A DNA stretch of 64,000 bases, taken from assembly GCF_001295925.1 (NCBI RefSeq), contig NZ_LJHQ01000037.1, positions 1-64,000 on the forward strand, read 5' to 3'. The stretch comes from Allobosea sp. AAP35 (GTDB lineage Bacteria > Pseudomonadota > Alphaproteobacteria > Rhizobiales > Beijerinckiaceae). A program made the translations under genes and the position numbers. Positions 62,506 to 64,000 of the stretch are shown piece by piece. Each line of letters begins with the position of its first letter. Position 1 is the stretch's first letter. The notes below the pieces were generated by a model. It was not told where the DNA came from, did no database searches, and saw only the letters and a list, made by a program, of their open reading frames with translations.

Positions 62506-63894
62506 ATGCCCAACCCCGCCGATCTCAGTGCCGTCGAACTGCTCGAGGCCTATCGCAGCAAGACTTTGTCGCCCGTCGAGGTGGTGGAGGCTGTCATCGC
62601 CCGGATCGAGGCCTGGGAGCCTCAGATCAAGGCGCTCTATGCCTATCAGCCCGAGGTCGCCCGCGCGGCGGCGAAGGCCTCCGAGGCGCGCTGGATGAGG
62701 GGCGAAGCGCTTCCGCTCGACGGTGTGCCCGGCACGATCAAGGAGAACATCGCCACGAAGGGCACGCCGATGCCGGTCGGCACCGCGGCGCGCGATCTGA
62801 TCCCGATGGCGGAGGATGCGCCGGTCGCGGCGCGGCTGAACGAGGCGGGTTTCGTCAGGCTCGCCAAGACGACGATGCCCGATTATGGCATGCTGTCCTC
62901 GGGCCTGTCGAGCTTCCATGAGCTGGCGCGCAACCCCTGGGACGTCTCGAAGAACCCGGGCGGCTCGTCGGCCGGCGCGGGGGCGGCGGGGGCGGCCGGC
63001 TACGGCCCCTTGCATGTCGGCACGGATATCGGTGGCTCAATCCGCCTGCCGGCCGGCTGGTGCGGGCTGGTCGGCCTGAAACCGAGTTTCGGCCGGGTGC
63101 CGATCGATCCGAGCTATTATGGCCGCGTCGCCGGGCCGATGACCCGCACCGTCACTGACACGGCGCTGATGATGCGCGAGATCTCGAAGCCTGACGCGCG
63201 CGACGGCATGAGCCTGCCGCCGCAGGAGATCGACTGGCTGTCGCTCGATCTCGACGTGAAGGGGTTGAGGCTGGGCCTCCAGCTCGATCCCGGCATCGGC
63301 ATTCCCGTCGAGCTGGAGACGAAGGCCGCGATCGAGGCGGCCGCCAGGGCTTTCGCGGCTGCGGGCGCGATTGTCGAGGAAGCGCCAGCCTTCCTGACGC
63401 GGGAGATGCTGGACGGGCTCGATGATTTCTGGAGCCAGCGCGCCTGGGCCGAGATCGGCGCGCTGCCGCCGGAGAAACAGGCCAAGGTGCTGCCCTACAT
63501 TTTCGCCTGGGCCAAGCGCGGCGATGGGCTCTCGGGCGAACGCGTCTATCGCGGCATGAGCCAGATGCTGGCGATCAAGGATGCGGCGCTGAAGCAGAGC
63601 GCGCCGTTCGACTTCGTGCTCTCGCCGGTCGCTCCGGTGCCGAGCTATCCCGCCGAAATGGCCTCGCCGCTCGGCAATCCCAACCGCCCCTTCGAGCACA
63701 TCGTCTTCACGCTGCCGGCCAATATGTCGGACCAGCCGTCAATCTCGGTCCATGCCGGGCTGACAGGGGCAGGACTGCCGATCGGCCTGCAGATCACCGG
63801 CCGGCGCTTCGATGATCTCGGCGTGCTGCGGATGGCGCGGGCGTGGGAGGTGATGCGCGGCGGCGAAGTGCCGTGGCCGCTGCCGCCCGGCTGA
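62506..63894 (+). CDS. Amidase-signature family hydrolase
   Basis: The 462-residue product has the amidase-signature triad: Lys79 in GVPGTIKENIATKG, Ser154 or Ser155 in NPGGSSAGAGAAGAAG and Ser178 in VGTDIGGSIRLPAG. It hydrolyses an amide of unknown structure. It is not GatA, as no gatB or gatC is near. I chose the ATG at 62506 (MPNPADLSAVELL) because AGGA lies 8 bases upstream; an ATG 6 bases earlier is close behind. It is convergent with the Xer-type gene. Confidence 0.9.
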   Translation: MPNPADLSAVELLEAYRSKTLSPVEVVEAVIARIEAWEPQIKALYAYQPEVARAAAKASEARWMRGEALPLDGVPGTIKENIATKGTPMPVGTAARDLIPMAEDAPVAARLNEAGFVRLAKTTMPDYGMLSSGLSSFHELARNPWDVSKNPGGSSAGAGAAGAAGYGPLHVGTDIGGSIRLPAGWCGLVGLKPSFGRVPIDPSYYGRVAGPMTRTVTDTALMMREISKPDARDGMSLPPQEIDWLSLDLDVKGLRLGLQLDPGIGIPVELETKAAIEAAARAFAAAGAIVEEAPAFLTREMLDGLDDFWSQRAWAEIGALPPEKQAKVLPYIFAWAKRGDGLSGERVYRGMSQMLAIKDAALKQSAPFDFVLSPVAPVPSYPAEMASPLGNPNRPFEHIVFTLPANMSDQPSISVHAGLTGAGLPIGLQITGRRFDDLGVLRMARAWEVMRGGEVPWPLPPG

Positions 63895-63905
63895 GACCGG
63901 GTGGC

Positions 63906-64000
63906 TCAGACGCGCTGTGCGCGGGGATGGGCGGCGTCATAGGCCGCCATCAGGCGGGTCGAATCGATGCGGGTGTAGACCTGCGTCGTCGAGAGCGAGG
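63906..64000 (-). CDS. Partial Xer-type tyrosine recombinase (C-terminal 30 residues)
   Basis: Only the 3' end is inside the window. The minus strand reads SLSTTQVYTRIDSTRLMAAY and then ends in DAAHPRAQRV before a TGA at 63906-63908. This is the C-terminus of XerC/XerD-type recombinases, with the nucleophilic tyrosine in TTQVYT. Chromosome dimer resolution is the likely role if it is the housekeeping XerC, but a mobile-element integrase cannot be excluded from so short a piece. It is too short to appear as a complete open frame here. Confidence 0.8.
   Translation of the reverse strand, partial: SLSTTQVYTRIDSTRLMAAYDAAHPRAQRV

Noticed and set aside
1-64000. CRISPR arrays, tRNA or rRNA genes, integrase-bounded island
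   Set aside because: No regularly spaced repeats, cloverleaf with TTC-type arm or rRNA signature was noticed. The Xer-type fragment at the right edge is not enough to call an island.

Overview
This is a GC-rich, gene-dense chromosomal window from an alphaproteobacterium of the order Hyphomicrobiales (Rhizobiales). Gene content fits Bosea or a close relative: rlmH-rsfS-nadD-proA-proB order, a class I lysyl-tRNA synthetase, a C-P lyase cluster with a DUF1045 gene, a csp-rpsU-DUF6481 cluster, and TRAP and TTT transporters. The genus is an inference from family resemblance, not a measured identity. No rRNA, tRNA, CRISPR array, insertion sequence or prophage was recognised. No gene-free stretch exceeds 300 bases.

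Layout. 1-111: a palindromic repeat at the window edge. 181-4316 (-): rlmH, rsfS, nadD, proA, proB. 4438-6254 (+): cold-shock protein with a long leader, S21 and two small charged helical proteins. 6496-9402 (+): ECF sigma factor, membrane anti-sigma factor and secreted subtilase. 9413-13349: NTF2-like protein, glycosyltransferase, EtfB-type lysine methyltransferase and a globin-coupled chemotaxis receptor. 13508-25744: phosphonate utilisation. The C-P lyase operon phnGHIJK-(86-residue ORF)-phnLM-DUF1045-acetyltransferase diverges from the regulator phnF, and phnCDEE encodes the transporter. 25876-30833: TetR regulator and RND efflux pair. 30993-40108: penicillin-binding protein 1C, alpha-2-macroglobulin and a secreted protein whose trypsin-like domain has lost its triad. 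40248-43332: tctCBA-type carboxylate transporter. 43358-47630: fatty-acid oxidation genes. 47719-53510: DUF808 protein, nitroreductase, lysK, M20 amidohydrolase and an orphan solute-binding protein. 53689-62362: hexuronate operon uxaC-kduI-kduD-kdgF-dctPQM-uxuB with a divergent GntR regulator. 62506-63894: amidase. 63906-64000: the 3' end of a Xer-type recombinase.

The catabolic operons are packed with ATGA, TTGA, GTGA or TGATG start/stop overlaps, implying translational coupling. PhnF operators and a PHO-box-like site suggest that phosphonate genes respond to both substrate and phosphate starvation. Two uronate routes share one operon: glucuronate through UxaC and UxuB, and unsaturated uronate through KdgF, KduI and KduD to 2-keto-3-deoxygluconate. 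The downstream enzymes UxuA, KdgK and KdgA are not in the window.

The most unusual signals are these. (1) A dispersed family of roughly 100-150 bp double-hairpin palindromic elements has at least eight copies here, three of them translated in frame inside phnI, phnJ and pbpC. (2) An 86-residue ORF lies between phnK and phnL with ATGA overlaps on both sides. (3) The anti-sigma factor's periplasmic domain resembles the prodomain of the neighbouring subtilase. (4) A perfect hairpin without a T tract lies 13-16 nt after each of the three solute-binding-protein genes that sit in transporter operons. (5) A secreted peptidoglycan-binding pseudoprotease lies beside the macroglobulin gene.
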